Part shown: piece by piece, positions 26,823 through 36,188 of the stretch
How positions within the stretch are numbered: position 1 is the first letter of the stretch
Layout of the letters: each line of letters opens with the position of its first letter
From: Pelomonas caseinilytica
GTDB taxonomy: Bacteria > Pseudomonadota > Gammaproteobacteria > Burkholderiales > Burkholderiaceae_C
DNA: 64,000 nt
Assembly: GCF_021353235.1 (NCBI RefSeq)
Contig: NZ_JAJTWT010000002.1
Coordinates: 620,001-684,000, forward strand
Reading direction: 5' to 3'
Position numbers and translations under genes: made by a program
The notes under the pieces: generated by a model
The model's input: the letters and a program-made list of their open reading frames with translations, nothing else
Told to the model about the DNA's origin: nothing
The model's database searches: none

Positions 26823-28295
26823 TCATCTCAGCACCTGTTGCAGCGTCTGGTGGTGCAGCGGCATGCCCTCCACCATGGCGGCGATGCCCTGGCGGCGGCC
26901 GGCCAGCGCGCGCAGGGCGCGCTCCTGCGCGATCTCGGCGATCACCGGGTCCTCGCGCTCGGGCCAATGCCCCATGCCCGTATGCACGGCCAGCCAGCTC
27001 GTCTGGTCGAAGCACTCTTCGTCGTACTCGTGCAGGACGCCATAACGGCGCCAGAGCTCGATCTTGAAGGCCAGCGTCTGCGGCAACTCCATGCCGGCCA
27101 CGTAACGCCACAGCTCGCTGTCGCGGCGCCGGGTCAGGCAGTAGTGCAGGATGATGAAGTCCCGGATGCGGGCGAAGCGGCGCGCCGAGCCTTCGTTGAA
27201 CAAGGCCACGTCCGATTCGTTGAGCGGACGCTGCAGCTCCAGGGCCTTCATCAGCCGCGCGATGCCATCCTGGATCAGGAAGATGCTGGTGGATTCCAGG
27301 GGCTCCAGGAAGCCCGAGGACAGGCCGATGGCCACCACGTTGTTCACCCACAGGCGCTGGCGGTGGCCGGTCTTGAAGCGGATGAGCCGCGGCTCGCCGA
27401 TGGCGGGACCGTCCAGTTGCGCCATCAGCTGTCGGCGCGCGGCGTCCTCGTCGACGAAGCGGCTGGCGAACACGTGGCCATGGCCTGTGCGGGTCTGCAG
27501 GGGGATGCGCCAGGCCCAGCCGCCCTCCAGCGCCGTGGCGCGGGTGTAGGGCGTGATCTCCTCGCCCACGCGTTCGCTCGGGCAGGCCCAGGCACCGTCG
27601 ACCGGCAGCCAGTGGCTGAAGTCGACATAGGGCTCCTGCAGCGTCTGCCCCAGCAGCAGCGAGCGAAAGCCCGAGCAGTCGACGAAGAGGTCGCCTTCGA
27701 TGCGCCGGCCATCGGCCAGCAGCAGGCCGGAGACGTCGCCGTCCTCCCGGCGCAGCACCTCGACGATGCGGCCCTGCGTGTGACGCACCCCGCGGCCGAT
27801 GGCCAGCTTGCTGACGAACTCGGCGTACAGCGCCGCATCGAAGTGGTAGGCGTAGGTGAAATGCCCCGGATCGGCCGGCCGCACGAAACGGCCCTTGGCG
27901 GCCATCACCGACGGGATGCACTGCCCCTCCAGCGACTCGGGCAGTCCCATGCGCCGGTGCTGGGCCCACAGGGTCTGGGACCCGGACAGGTTGCCAAAGT
28001 GGCCGAAGGTGTGGAAGTAGTCCTGCCCCTTCGCCTGCCAGTCGCAGAAGCGGATGCCCAGCTTGTAGGTGCCGTTGGTGGCGCGCAGGAAATCCGCCTC
28101 GTCGATGCCGACGTGCTGGTTGAACACGCGGATGGACGGGAAGGTCGCCTCGCCCACACCGACGATGCCGATTTCCTCGGACTCGACGAGCTCGATGCTG
28201 GCGCGGCCCTGGAGGCCGGTGGCCAGCGCCACGGCCGTCATCCAGCCGGCACTGCCGCCGCCGACGACGACGATGCGATCGAATTTCTGCGACAT
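26823..28295 (-). CDS. Flavin-dependent halogenase (tryptophan halogenase family)
   Basis: 490-residue FAD-dependent halogenase of the PrnA family, cytoplasmic. The FAD-binding GGGSAGW motif is at 12-18. Lys78 in GTYKLGIRF corresponds to the catalytic Lys79 of PrnA, and the family motif WxWxIP is present as WAWRIP. LSSGFLEPLESTSI matches the active-site Glu/Ser strand. It lies inside the polysaccharide operon after the GH5 gene. Similar halogenases are known next to TonB receptor loci in Caulobacter and Xanthomonas, where the natural substrate is unclear. A paralogue sits at 41237-42727. It needs reduced flavin from a reductase not found here. Confidence 0.9.
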   Translation of the reverse strand: MSQKFDRIVVVGGGSAGWMTAVALATGLQGRASIELVESEEIGIVGVGEATFPSIRVFNQHVGIDEADFLRATNGTYKLGIRFCDWQAKGQDYFHTFGHFGNLSGSQTLWAQHRRMGLPESLEGQCIPSVMAAKGRFVRPADPGHFTYAYHFDAALYAEFVSKLAIGRGVRHTQGRIVEVLRREDGDVSGLLLADGRRIEGDLFVDCSGFRSLLLGQTLQEPYVDFSHWLPVDGAWACPSERVGEEITPYTRATALEGGWAWRIPLQTRTGHGHVFASRFVDEDAARRQLMAQLDGPAIGEPRLIRFKTGHRQRLWVNNVVAIGLSSGFLEPLESTSIFLIQDGIARLMKALELQRPLNESDVALFNEGSARRFARIRDFIILHYCLTRRRDSELWRYVAGMELPQTLAFKIELWRRYGVLHEYDEECFDQTSWLAVHTGMGHWPEREDPVIAEIAQERALRALAGRRQGIAAMVEGMPLHHQTLQQVLR

Positions 28296-28384
28296 GAGGT
28301 ACTGCTTTCAACAAGGATGGCAGATAGGGCACTGCCCGGCCGCACCGGCAGCCAGACAGTCATCCCGCTCAGCGCCGTCTCAGC

Positions 28385-30769
28385 TCATGGTGCGACCACG
28401 CTGATCGAGTCGACGTAGACCGTGCCGGCCCAGGCACCGCCCGTGTTGAACTGCAGGCTCAGCCGCTTCAGGGGCGACACGGCATTGGCGGGCACCTGGA
28501 GGGTGACGGTGCTCCAGCCGTTGGCCGCCGGGCTGCCGCTCCACGATTGCGTCCAGCCCCAGTTGTAGTCCTGCATGAAGGGCACGATGCTGCTGATCGT
28601 GTGGCCGGCAGGCGCCCAGACGCGGAAAGTGATCGTCGCGCCGGCCGGCACGGTGAGGTCCGACAGGTCCAGCGACGAAGAGCCTGCAGCGCTCGCGCTG
28701 ATGTTGACGGCGAGCGACCGCTGGCCGGCGAACTTCTGCGCCGTCGAGGTGGCGATGCCGGTGATCTGGCCGCCGCTGAAGGACCAGCGCTGCGTGTCGG
28801 TCTCGAAGCTGAACTTGGCCGGATCGGGGTTGGCGCCGGACGTGCTGGCATAGGCCTCGGGCGAGTCGCCCGAAATGCCGGACGCATTTGCCGCCACGAC
28901 CTTGTAGTAATAGGTCGTGCCAGGATTGAGGCCGGCGTCGCTGTAACTGGTGCCAGTGATGCCGCTGACGGCAGCCACGGTGGGCTGGTAGCCGGACTCG
29001 GCCGAGCGATACAGCTGGTAGCTGCTGGCACCGGCGACGGCGTTCCAGCTCAGGTTCACCTGGCCACTGCCGGCCGCCTTGGCCACCAGGCCGGTCACGG
29101 CTTTGGGCGCGCCGTTGGGCGGCGCCGACGCGGCGCCGCCGGTCAGCACGGTCACCACGGGTTGGTCGAGGATGGCGCCGGTGGCGTAGTCGAACGGGCT
29201 GTTCGGCGTGCTCCAGTAGAACGGGCTCATGCCATGGCCCTGCGCCGACTCCATGGCGTACTTGTTCCAGTACAGCGTGGAGGCCTTGTTCCAGGTCTGC
29301 GCAGCGCCGGTGAGGCCCGGCGCGGGCGCGGCCTGCAGCTCGCCGATCAGCACCGGGACGCCCTTGTCGATGAAGGCCTCCTTCAGCTGCTGCATGCCGG
29401 AATCGATATAGCCCTCTTCCCAGGACGTGGCGTTGCGGGTCGGGTCACCCGCGTAGTGATAGGCCCTGCCCCAGTAATAGATGGCCTTCCCCCAGGACTG
29501 GTCGCCGTGGATGATGGTGAAGAGCGACGGCGTGTAGTTGTGGTACTCCATCATCAGCCGGCCGGGCGTGGGGTCGGCCGGGAGCGTGAACCAGGAGGGG
29601 TCCGTGCCCTGCAGCACCAGCCAGCGGTTGGCGTTCTTGCCGCCGGCGGCGCGCACGGTGTCGATGAAGGTCTTGTAGTAGGCGAACAGCGTCCTGGTCT
29701 TGGTGACGGTGTCGGCATTGGGCTCGTTGGCCACCGCGAACAGCAGGCGGTTGTCGTAGCCGGCGAAGGCGGTGGCGATCTGTTGCCAGAGGGACTTCAG
29801 CCGCGCATCGATGGCCGGATCGACCGTGTCGCCGATGTGGTTCTCGAACCAGCCGCCGTCCCAGTGGATGTTGATCATCACGTGCATGCCGGCCGCCAGG
29901 GCCCAGTCCACCGACTGCTTGACCTTGGCCAGGTAGGCGGCGTTGATCTGGCCGGTCGTCTTGTCGGAGTTGAAGTCCCACGCGCAGGGGATGCGCACGG
30001 CATTGAAGCCGGCCTTGGCGGCATTGGTGAAGACGGCTTGCGTCGGGTCGGGGTGGCCCCAGGTCGACTCGAAGGTGTTGCCGAGGTTGAAACCAACGGT
30101 CGGCATGGGCAGGGGTGTGGTCGCCGCCTGCACGCTGATCCAGCTGCTGTACAGCGGGGCGCCGCCCGAAGCGGCCTTCACCGTGATGGCCTTGGTGCCA
30201 TCACCGAAGCTGGGCATGCAGGAAAAGCGCAGTTCGGTGCTGCTGCTCGCCAGCAGGTTCATGCCGACGCAATCGGCCACGTCCAGTGCCGTCGCGCTCG
30301 TCAGTTTGCTGCCGGTGACCCGGTAGTAGGCCCGCTGGTTCATGCGCGGGGTGGCCGGCGCGCTGAAGTCCGCCGTGGTCGACACGACGGCGGACACGGC
30401 GGGCGGTGGCGCGGTCGCGCCGGCTTGTGCATCCGCAGCGCCGGTGTTGTACATGCCGGCCACGGTCGTGAACTTGACCCAGTACCAGTAGTGCGTGCCC
30501 GCCACGGCGGTGGTGTCGACGTAAGAGCGATCGCCGACGGGCAGCTGCGCGATGCGCTGGCGACCGTTCGGGTCGCTGCTGGTGTTGCGATAGACCTGCA
30601 GGCCGCTGACGGCGCCGCTGACCGTCCAGCCGAGCTGGACGTTGCTGCTCGTGCCGTTGGCGGTCAGGCAGACGGTGGTGCCGGCGCCGCTGCCGCAGCT
30701 CTGGGCCTGGGCGAAGCCGGCCACGCCGAGGGCGAGGACGAGGGCGGAGATCCTGTGGGGTGACTTCAT
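28385..30769 (-). CDS. GH5 endoglucanase with chimeric N-terminal module
   Basis: 794-residue secreted enzyme. The start MKSPHRISALVLALGVAG at 30769 has AAAGG 8 bp upstream. Residues 1-117 (signal peptide plus Fn3-like module ending near DAQAG) are almost the same as in the GH74 neighbour. From about 130 onward it follows the GH5 lipoprotein of 11643-13823: Ig-like module, GH5 barrel with acid/base Glu349 and nucleophile Glu477, Fn3 and a C-terminal CBM. It therefore looks like a hybrid of the two genes. It has no lipobox, so it is probably released rather than anchored. Likely role: endo-cleavage of xyloglucan or mixed-linkage glucan. Confidence 0.9.
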   Translation of the reverse strand: MKSPHRISALVLALGVAGFAQAQSCGSGAGTTVCLTANGTSSNVQLGWTVSGAVSGLQVYRNTSSDPNGRQRIAQLPVGDRSYVDTTAVAGTHYWYWVKFTTVAGMYNTGAADAQAGATAPPPAVSAVVSTTADFSAPATPRMNQRAYYRVTGSKLTSATALDVADCVGMNLLASSSTELRFSCMPSFGDGTKAITVKAASGGAPLYSSWISVQAATTPLPMPTVGFNLGNTFESTWGHPDPTQAVFTNAAKAGFNAVRIPCAWDFNSDKTTGQINAAYLAKVKQSVDWALAAGMHVMINIHWDGGWFENHIGDTVDPAIDARLKSLWQQIATAFAGYDNRLLFAVANEPNADTVTKTRTLFAYYKTFIDTVRAAGGKNANRWLVLQGTDPSWFTLPADPTPGRLMMEYHNYTPSLFTIIHGDQSWGKAIYYWGRAYHYAGDPTRNATSWEEGYIDSGMQQLKEAFIDKGVPVLIGELQAAPAPGLTGAAQTWNKASTLYWNKYAMESAQGHGMSPFYWSTPNSPFDYATGAILDQPVVTVLTGGAASAPPNGAPKAVTGLVAKAAGSGQVNLSWNAVAGASSYQLYRSAESGYQPTVAAVSGITGTSYSDAGLNPGTTYYYKVVAANASGISGDSPEAYASTSGANPDPAKFSFETDTQRWSFSGGQITGIATSTAQKFAGQRSLAVNISASAAGSSSLDLSDLTVPAGATITFRVWAPAGHTISSIVPFMQDYNWGWTQSWSGSPAANGWSTVTLQVPANAVSPLKRLSLQFNTGGAWAGTVYVDSISVVAP
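29705..30040 (-). repeat. Near-identical tract shared with the plus-strand GH5 gene
   Basis: Reverse complement of 12165-12500 with about four mismatches and equal length. It covers the core of the GH5 barrel from QAVFTNAAKAG to NEPNADTV. Confidence 0.85.
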
Positions 30770-30892
30770 GGGTCTGACCTTTCGAGAGGAATGCCCGGGG
30801 CGAACTTGTCTCCAACGACCTCGGGCGGATGGGATGCGGGCGCTACGCCGCGGGAATGACGGACAGCGCCGCGGCGCTGGTCCAGCCGTTGC
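30419..30892 (-). repeat. Duplicated leader segment, copy 1
   Basis: These 474 bp are homologous to 33275-33748. They cover a fossil fucosidase 3' end, the intergenic leader (CGAACTTGTCTCCAACGACC) and the first 117 codons of the gene. The GH74 gene has the same leader. Confidence 0.85.
30843..30892 (-). pseudogene. Fossil 3' end of a GH29 fucosidase gene
   Basis: About 16 codons read GNGWTSAAALSVIPAA and stop (TAG), matching the true fucosidase ending NGWTSAAELSVIPAQ at 33699-33750, with the stop codon at the same alignment position. It has no upstream reading of its own family, so it is a remnant of a tandem duplication, not an expressed gene. Confidence 0.75.
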
Positions 30893-30961
30893 CGAAGGGG
30901 TGACTGGATGGGCAAGAAGGGGCGGCGACACCCCTTCCTGCCATGGCCTGGAGCGTGATGC

Positions 30962-33625
30962 TCAGTAGTTGTAGAGCACCCCGCGCCCGGCGAGGTAAAC
31001 GCGGCCTGCAACGACGTTGTCCGCTGCGAGCGCGCCGATGCCGCCCCACTGGTGGGCGTCGTCGTTGATGCGGACCCAGCTGGCCCCGGCGTTGTCGGAG
31101 CGGAAGATCCCCGCGACACCGCCCACGGTTCCGACCAGGTAGACCGCTGCCGAATAACTTGAGCCCGGCATCGGCTTGCCCAGGGCAACCCGCGACGCGC
31201 CTTGCAGCGTCGGGCCCTGGTACTGATTGAAGTTGGCCGGCACCGAGCTCATGGTGGTCAACTTGGTCCAGGTCAGGCCCGAATTGGTCGAGTGGAAAAC
31301 GTTGTGGCCATTGGTCAGCCACACATCGCCTTCGACGTAGGGGTTCACCGCCAGCCAGGAGCTCAGATAGGACTGGAAGCTCAGTCCGCTGGCCAGCGTG
31401 GGGTCGGTCGACTTGGTGAAGGTTTTGCCACCGTCGAACGAGTAGTAGAAGCTGCCGTTGGTGTTCGACCACCGGGCGCCACCGCTGTCGTAGGCATAGA
31501 CCTTGTTCGGGTTCTTGCGGTCGGCGGCCAGGTGGTAGGCGCTGCCGATCGACGTCTGGGTGGGGGGCGGCAGGTTCGTTGCCGTCCAGGTGGCGCCGTT
31601 GTCGTTGGTGTAGTAGGGCACGCCATTGGAGGTGGTGTTGCCGCTGTAGGTCGACGGCGCCCACACCAGCCTGCCCTGCGCCATCACCGCGATGTTGGCT
31701 TCGGTTCCGCCGCCCTGGTCGATATTGGCGCCCGCGGGTGCGAACGGCGGCCGGCTGGGGAAGGCCGACCACGTCGCGCCGGAGTTGGTCGAATAGACCC
31801 CCACCGTGGACAGGTTGCTACCGCCGTTGGTGTTGCCGATGGCCGCGATGTAGGCCGGATTCTCCCAGGCCATGTCGACGCCATTGCCGTTGCCGAACGT
31901 CAGGTTGCCGGGGTTGGTGGTCGGCTTGGTGTTCAGGTCGGTGTGCACCTGGGTGCCCACGTCCCAGTAGCCAGCCAGGAAGCGGTAGGAAGCCCCCGCC
32001 GGCGGCGTCATCAGGGTGCGGGTCGCCAGCTCTTCGATGCCGTCGACGATCGGGGTCCAACTGGGCGTCGCGGCTGAGGCATTGGCGATGGACTCGACCC
32101 CGCCGCCATGGACGTGCAGGACATGGTCGGGGTTGAAGGGGTCGATCTCGACGTCGTCCATCCAGCCGATCGACGTGATGCCTCCATAACCGATGGTGGT
32201 CCAGCTCGTGCCGGCGTTCTTCGAGTAGAAGATCGCCGGAGAGGCGCCGTACCAGGTGTTGGTCGCGCCCAGGGCGATCCGCGTGGTCGCGCCCGAACCG
32301 TAGACCGATACGCCGCCCAGGCCGGCTGCGGTCCAGGGGCCGGTCTTCAGCGGCGCACTCCAGTTCGTACCGTCGAAGCTGTAGAGCCAGGCAGGGCCGC
32401 CTGCGCCGGGTCCCGTGTCCTTGGTGAACACGACGTAGAACTTGCGACTCGCGCCGGTGTCCATGTCGCGGACGAAATGGGGGATGTGCGGCTTGATCGG
32501 CGTGGTCTGCGACGCGTCGGTGTAGGTAGTCACCAAGGACGGAATTGCAACGCCCGTCCAGGTCGCGCCGCCGTCAGTGGACTTGTACAGGTAGTGCGAC
32601 AAGCCGGCCAGGCCCTTGTAGTCCGGTGCGACGGAAACATAGAGCGTCTGGGTGGGCGTTCCCGAAGACACGAATCCTGTCGGGGGCACCGCCGTGTCGA
32701 AGACCACGCCTTCGATCCCGATGGGGCTGTTGCCAAATTGCGCGATGTCCGGGTTCGATCCCGAGGTCGTCATCTTGTAGGTCGACAGGCCCGTCACCTG
32801 GTTCCAGGTCGAACCGCTGTCGGCGCTCTTCCAGAGCCCCTGCGTCCGCGAGGCATAGAACAGCACCGACGGCTTGTTGGGATCGACCATGAGCCTTTCG
32901 CCAATGGCGCGGCCGGCGTTGTTGCCGCCGGCAGGGAACGGCAGGTCCACATAGGTCCAGGTGTCCCCGCGGTTCGACGACTTGTAAAGGCGCGCGTTGC
33001 CGCCGTTCACGTAAGAGCCGCCGACCAGATACACCTTGTTGGCGTCGGTCGGGTCGAGCGCAATGCTTTCAACACCCTGAAACCGGCCCTCGGTGAAGCC
33101 GAACATGTCGGTGATGGGAATCCACTTCGAGTTGGTGTTGTCCCACCGATAGGCCCCGGCCACGTCGGTCCGGGCGTAGAGCACGTTGGGCACGGTCGGG
33201 TGGTAGATGAGGCCGGGCACGTAGCCGCCGCCGCCGAACTTGACATTGGCCCAGCTGCCGGCCGGAGGCGCCGTGCCGGCCTGTGCATCTGCGGCGCCGG
33301 AGTTGTAGCTGCCGGCTGCGGTCGTGAACTTGACCCAGTACCAATAGTGCGATCCCGCCGCGGCCGTGGCGTCGGCATAGGAACGCACACTCGAGGCGAG
33401 CTGCGCAATGCGCTGGCGGCCGTTCGGGTCGCTGCTGGTGTTGCGGTAGACCTGCAGGCCGGAGACGGCGCCCTGCACCGTCCAGCCGAGCTGGATGTTG
33501 CTGGCATTGCCCGTGGCCGTGAGGCAGACGGTGGCGCCGCCGCCGCTGCCGCAGCTCTGGGCCTGGGCGAGCCCGGCCACGCCCAGGGCGAGGACGAGGC
33601 TGGCGATCTTGTGTGGTGACTTCAT
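30962..33625 (-). CDS. GH74 xyloglucanase
   Basis: 887-residue secreted endo- or oligo-xyloglucanase. The signal peptide and Fn3-like module (1-117) are shared with the downstream GH5. The rest is the tandem seven-bladed double propeller of family 74, with many blade repeats of the STDGGATW kind. The two catalytic Asp positions are present: Asp154 in RTDVAGAYRW and Asp555 in YWDVGTQVHTDL. GH74 is nearly specific for xyloglucan backbones, so this gene is the best indicator of the substrate of the locus. It sits between the fucosidase and the second GH5 in one minus-strand run, with a 73-bp gap after the fucosidase stop. Confidence 0.9.
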   Translation of the reverse strand: MKSPHKIASLVLALGVAGLAQAQSCGSGGGATVCLTATGNASNIQLGWTVQGAVSGLQVYRNTSSDPNGRQRIAQLASSVRSYADATAAAGSHYWYWVKFTTAAGSYNSGAADAQAGTAPPAGSWANVKFGGGGYVPGLIYHPTVPNVLYARTDVAGAYRWDNTNSKWIPITDMFGFTEGRFQGVESIALDPTDANKVYLVGGSYVNGGNARLYKSSNRGDTWTYVDLPFPAGGNNAGRAIGERLMVDPNKPSVLFYASRTQGLWKSADSGSTWNQVTGLSTYKMTTSGSNPDIAQFGNSPIGIEGVVFDTAVPPTGFVSSGTPTQTLYVSVAPDYKGLAGLSHYLYKSTDGGATWTGVAIPSLVTTYTDASQTTPIKPHIPHFVRDMDTGASRKFYVVFTKDTGPGAGGPAWLYSFDGTNWSAPLKTGPWTAAGLGGVSVYGSGATTRIALGATNTWYGASPAIFYSKNAGTSWTTIGYGGITSIGWMDDVEIDPFNPDHVLHVHGGGVESIANASAATPSWTPIVDGIEELATRTLMTPPAGASYRFLAGYWDVGTQVHTDLNTKPTTNPGNLTFGNGNGVDMAWENPAYIAAIGNTNGGSNLSTVGVYSTNSGATWSAFPSRPPFAPAGANIDQGGGTEANIAVMAQGRLVWAPSTYSGNTTSNGVPYYTNDNGATWTATNLPPPTQTSIGSAYHLAADRKNPNKVYAYDSGGARWSNTNGSFYYSFDGGKTFTKSTDPTLASGLSFQSYLSSWLAVNPYVEGDVWLTNGHNVFHSTNSGLTWTKLTTMSSVPANFNQYQGPTLQGASRVALGKPMPGSSYSAAVYLVGTVGGVAGIFRSDNAGASWVRINDDAHQWGGIGALAADNVVAGRVYLAGRGVLYNY

Positions 33626-33748
33626 GGGTCTGACCTTTCGAGGGAGAACGCCCGGGCGAACTTGTCTCCAACGACCTCGGGCACTTTGGATGCGGGCGCT
33701 ACTGCGCAGGGATGACGGACAGCTCCGCGGCGCTGGTCCAGCCGTTGC
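33275..33748 (-). repeat. Duplicated leader segment, copy 2
   Basis: Homologous to 30419-30892. It contains the true fucosidase 3' end, the intergenic leader and the first 117 codons of the GH74 gene. Confidence 0.85.
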
Positions 33749-36053
33749 GCCAGACTTCGTCCAGCGCCGTGAATCGGAAGAAGCGCGCCTTCACCGGGGC
33801 GAAGCGCACCTCCTGCAGGTCGGGGTTGTTGCGCACGTTGGCGAACGTGCCCTTGTCGACGGCCACGCTCCAGGCCTGGCCGTCCTCGCTGGTCTCCAGG
33901 CGGTAGTTCTCGACCGTGCCGTTGAGCACGCCGTCCTGGCGCGGCAGGTAGACGAAGCCGGCGATGCGGTGGACCTGCCCCATGTCGACGGTGATGTGGT
34001 GGGGCAGCTTGAGGTCGGCGCCCCAGCGGGTGTGCCAGTAGGTGGAGGAATCGCCGTCGATGGCCAGGGCCGCGGCGTTGTTGCCGCCGGCGGTCTCCTC
34101 GCTGTCGACGTCGACGACCTTCCAACCGCGCGGTGACAGGCCGACGAAGTTGCGCACGCCAATCACGCCCAGGCGCCCGTCGGGCTGTAGGCGCGCCGTC
34201 TTGATGATGCCGCTCGACGGCAGGGCCAGCGGCGCCGCGTAGACCGGAGACTGGGCGGTGGGCATCGAGCCGTCCGTGGTGTAGACGAAGCGTCCACCGG
34301 CCGGATGGCTGATGGCCACACGGCCCTCGGCGTCGCGGTCGGCGATGCTGGGCGGCATCAGGTCCAGCGACTGGCGGTAGAGCGCCACCTCGGCCAGCGT
34401 CGGCGCGAAGCGGGCCTGCTCGATGCGCACGCGGACCCGGTCGGTCGTGACCGGCTGGCTGAGGCGGATCAGGCGGCGCTGGCCGACCGTCGTCGTCTCG
34501 TCGGACCGGATCCTCGGCAGGGCGACCCAGCGCTGGCCGTCCCAGGCTTCGAGCGCGAACCGCTCGATGCGCTGGCCGCGTTTGTCCACCGCCTCCTGCA
34601 GCGACACCACGTCGAAGGTCTGCGGCTGGGGCAGGCTGAGCGTCAGGCTGCCGTCGGTGCGGCCAGCGGCGGCCTCCCACCAGGTGCCGAGCCTGCCGTC
34701 GGCCGCCGCGCCGGCGCCATGGCCGGGCGCCGCATGGTCGGCGCTCAGCCGCGCGCCCGCGGCCAGGTTGGTGCGGAAGGTGTCGCGCACGATCTCAGCG
34801 ACCTGGGCCAGGGTCTGAACCTGGTTGTCAGGCACGAGGCCGCGGTTGTCGGGCGAGAGGTTGAGGATGAGGTTGCCGTTGCGGCCGATGCTCGAGTAGA
34901 AGATGTCGACCAGCTGCGGCACGGGCCGAGGGCGCTTGCTGCGCGCCCAGAACCACTGGCCGTTGCCGAGGATGGTGACGTTGGTCTCGGCCGGATACCA
35001 CCACAGGTGGGAGCCAGGCTTGAGCTGCGCGCGGCTGCCGATGTCGCCGCCCTGCCAGTCCGGCCAGTCGAACCGTTCGGGCGCCTTGGGCAGCGGCACG
35101 ACGCTCCACTCGGTGGTGCGGCCATAGCCGCTTTCCGAGCCGACCCAGCGCACGTCCGGGCCCTTGCCCATGATGACGGCGCCCGGCTGCAGGTGGCGGA
35201 TCAGGTCGTACCAGGCGTTGTAGTCATAGGTCTGGGAGACGCTGGGGTCAGGGTTGGCGCCGTCGAACCAGACCTCGGCGATGGGGCCGTACTCGGTCAG
35301 CAGCTCGTAGAGCTGGTTGAGGAAGTAGCGGTTGTAGTCGTCGACCTCGTAGCGGTAGATCTTGAAGCCCGGCGTGGGCGCCCTGCCCTTGCCCGGGTCG
35401 GTCTTGAAGCTGGCCGGGTCGGTCGGGATGGTGGAGGCCAGCTTGGGGCTGCCGTTGCCGTAGTAGCCGGCCGGGTTCTTGGGGTTGGTCTTGAGCTGGT
35501 AGAGGTCGGCGGGCGAGAGGTAGATGGCGAACTTGACGCCGGCCTCGCGGGCCGCCTGCGAGACCTCGCGCACGAGGTCGCCCTTGCCGCCGCGCCAGGG
35601 GCTGGCGGCCGAGGAATGCGCCGTGTACCGCGTCGGCCACATCGAGAAGCCGTCGTGGTGCTTGGCGACGAGCACCAGCATCTTGCCGTCGAGCTGCTTG
35701 ACGGCGCTCAGCCACTGGCGTGCGTCCAGCGCGGCAGGATTGAAGATGGCCGGATCTTCGCGGCCCGTGCCCCACTCGACCTCGTTGAAGGTGTTGACGC
35801 CGAAGTGCAGGAAGAAGGTGCGCTCCAGCCGCATCCACTCGACCTGGTTGGCGCGCGGCAGCACCTTGGCGGCCTTCTCGGCGACGACGGCCGGCGAGTC
35901 GCCCGTTTCGACGACGTGCTCGTGGGCGTAGGGGACGGAGGGCGCCGGGTGTGCACTCGGCGCGACCATGCAGGCCAGGCCGGCGAGAAGGGCCGCCACA
36001 CGGGCACGGTCGGGCAGGAAGTCGCTGATTCGGCGGGTCATGGCGCGTGACAT
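33699..36053 (-). CDS. GH29 alpha-L-fucosidase with carbohydrate-binding modules
   Basis: 784-residue secreted fucosidase; an ATG at 36041 is an alternative start. A signal region (LLAGLACMVAPSAHPAP) precedes the GH29 barrel (about 45-400), with the HHDGFSMW motif and the nucleophile Asp264 in EVWFDGAN. Two F5/8 type C-like domains (about 420-545 and 635-784) flank a chitobiase-C-like segment (FVYTTDGSMPTAQS). It should remove terminal fucose from fucogalacto-xyloglucan before the galactosidases act. The last codons and the leader behind it are duplicated at 30843-30892. Confidence 0.9.
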   Translation of the reverse strand: MSRAMTRRISDFLPDRARVAALLAGLACMVAPSAHPAPSVPYAHEHVVETGDSPAVVAEKAAKVLPRANQVEWMRLERTFFLHFGVNTFNEVEWGTGREDPAIFNPAALDARQWLSAVKQLDGKMLVLVAKHHDGFSMWPTRYTAHSSAASPWRGGKGDLVREVSQAAREAGVKFAIYLSPADLYQLKTNPKNPAGYYGNGSPKLASTIPTDPASFKTDPGKGRAPTPGFKIYRYEVDDYNRYFLNQLYELLTEYGPIAEVWFDGANPDPSVSQTYDYNAWYDLIRHLQPGAVIMGKGPDVRWVGSESGYGRTTEWSVVPLPKAPERFDWPDWQGGDIGSRAQLKPGSHLWWYPAETNVTILGNGQWFWARSKRPRPVPQLVDIFYSSIGRNGNLILNLSPDNRGLVPDNQVQTLAQVAEIVRDTFRTNLAAGARLSADHAAPGHGAGAAADGRLGTWWEAAAGRTDGSLTLSLPQPQTFDVVSLQEAVDKRGQRIERFALEAWDGQRWVALPRIRSDETTTVGQRRLIRLSQPVTTDRVRVRIEQARFAPTLAEVALYRQSLDLMPPSIADRDAEGRVAISHPAGGRFVYTTDGSMPTAQSPVYAAPLALPSSGIIKTARLQPDGRLGVIGVRNFVGLSPRGWKVVDVDSEETAGGNNAAALAIDGDSSTYWHTRWGADLKLPHHITVDMGQVHRIAGFVYLPRQDGVLNGTVENYRLETSEDGQAWSVAVDKGTFANVRNNPDLQEVRFAPVKARFFRFTALDEVWRNGWTSAAELSVIPAQ

Positions 36054-36188
36054 GCGAGCGCTGTCGGGATGGGATCGGCAGCGAGCAAGGAAGATGCGGG
36101 TGGCAGCGACGCCGCCACCCGCGCTTGACGTCGGCCCGTTGGCTGCCGGGGCGGGGCCCCGGCGAGCGGCCTCGGACCGGTGTCCTCG

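Noticed and set aside
30843-31772. 309-codon frame ending like the fucosidase
   Set aside because: Only its last 16 codons resemble the fucosidase; the rest is a shifted reading of the GH74 gene. I keep the tail as a fossil, not as a gene.
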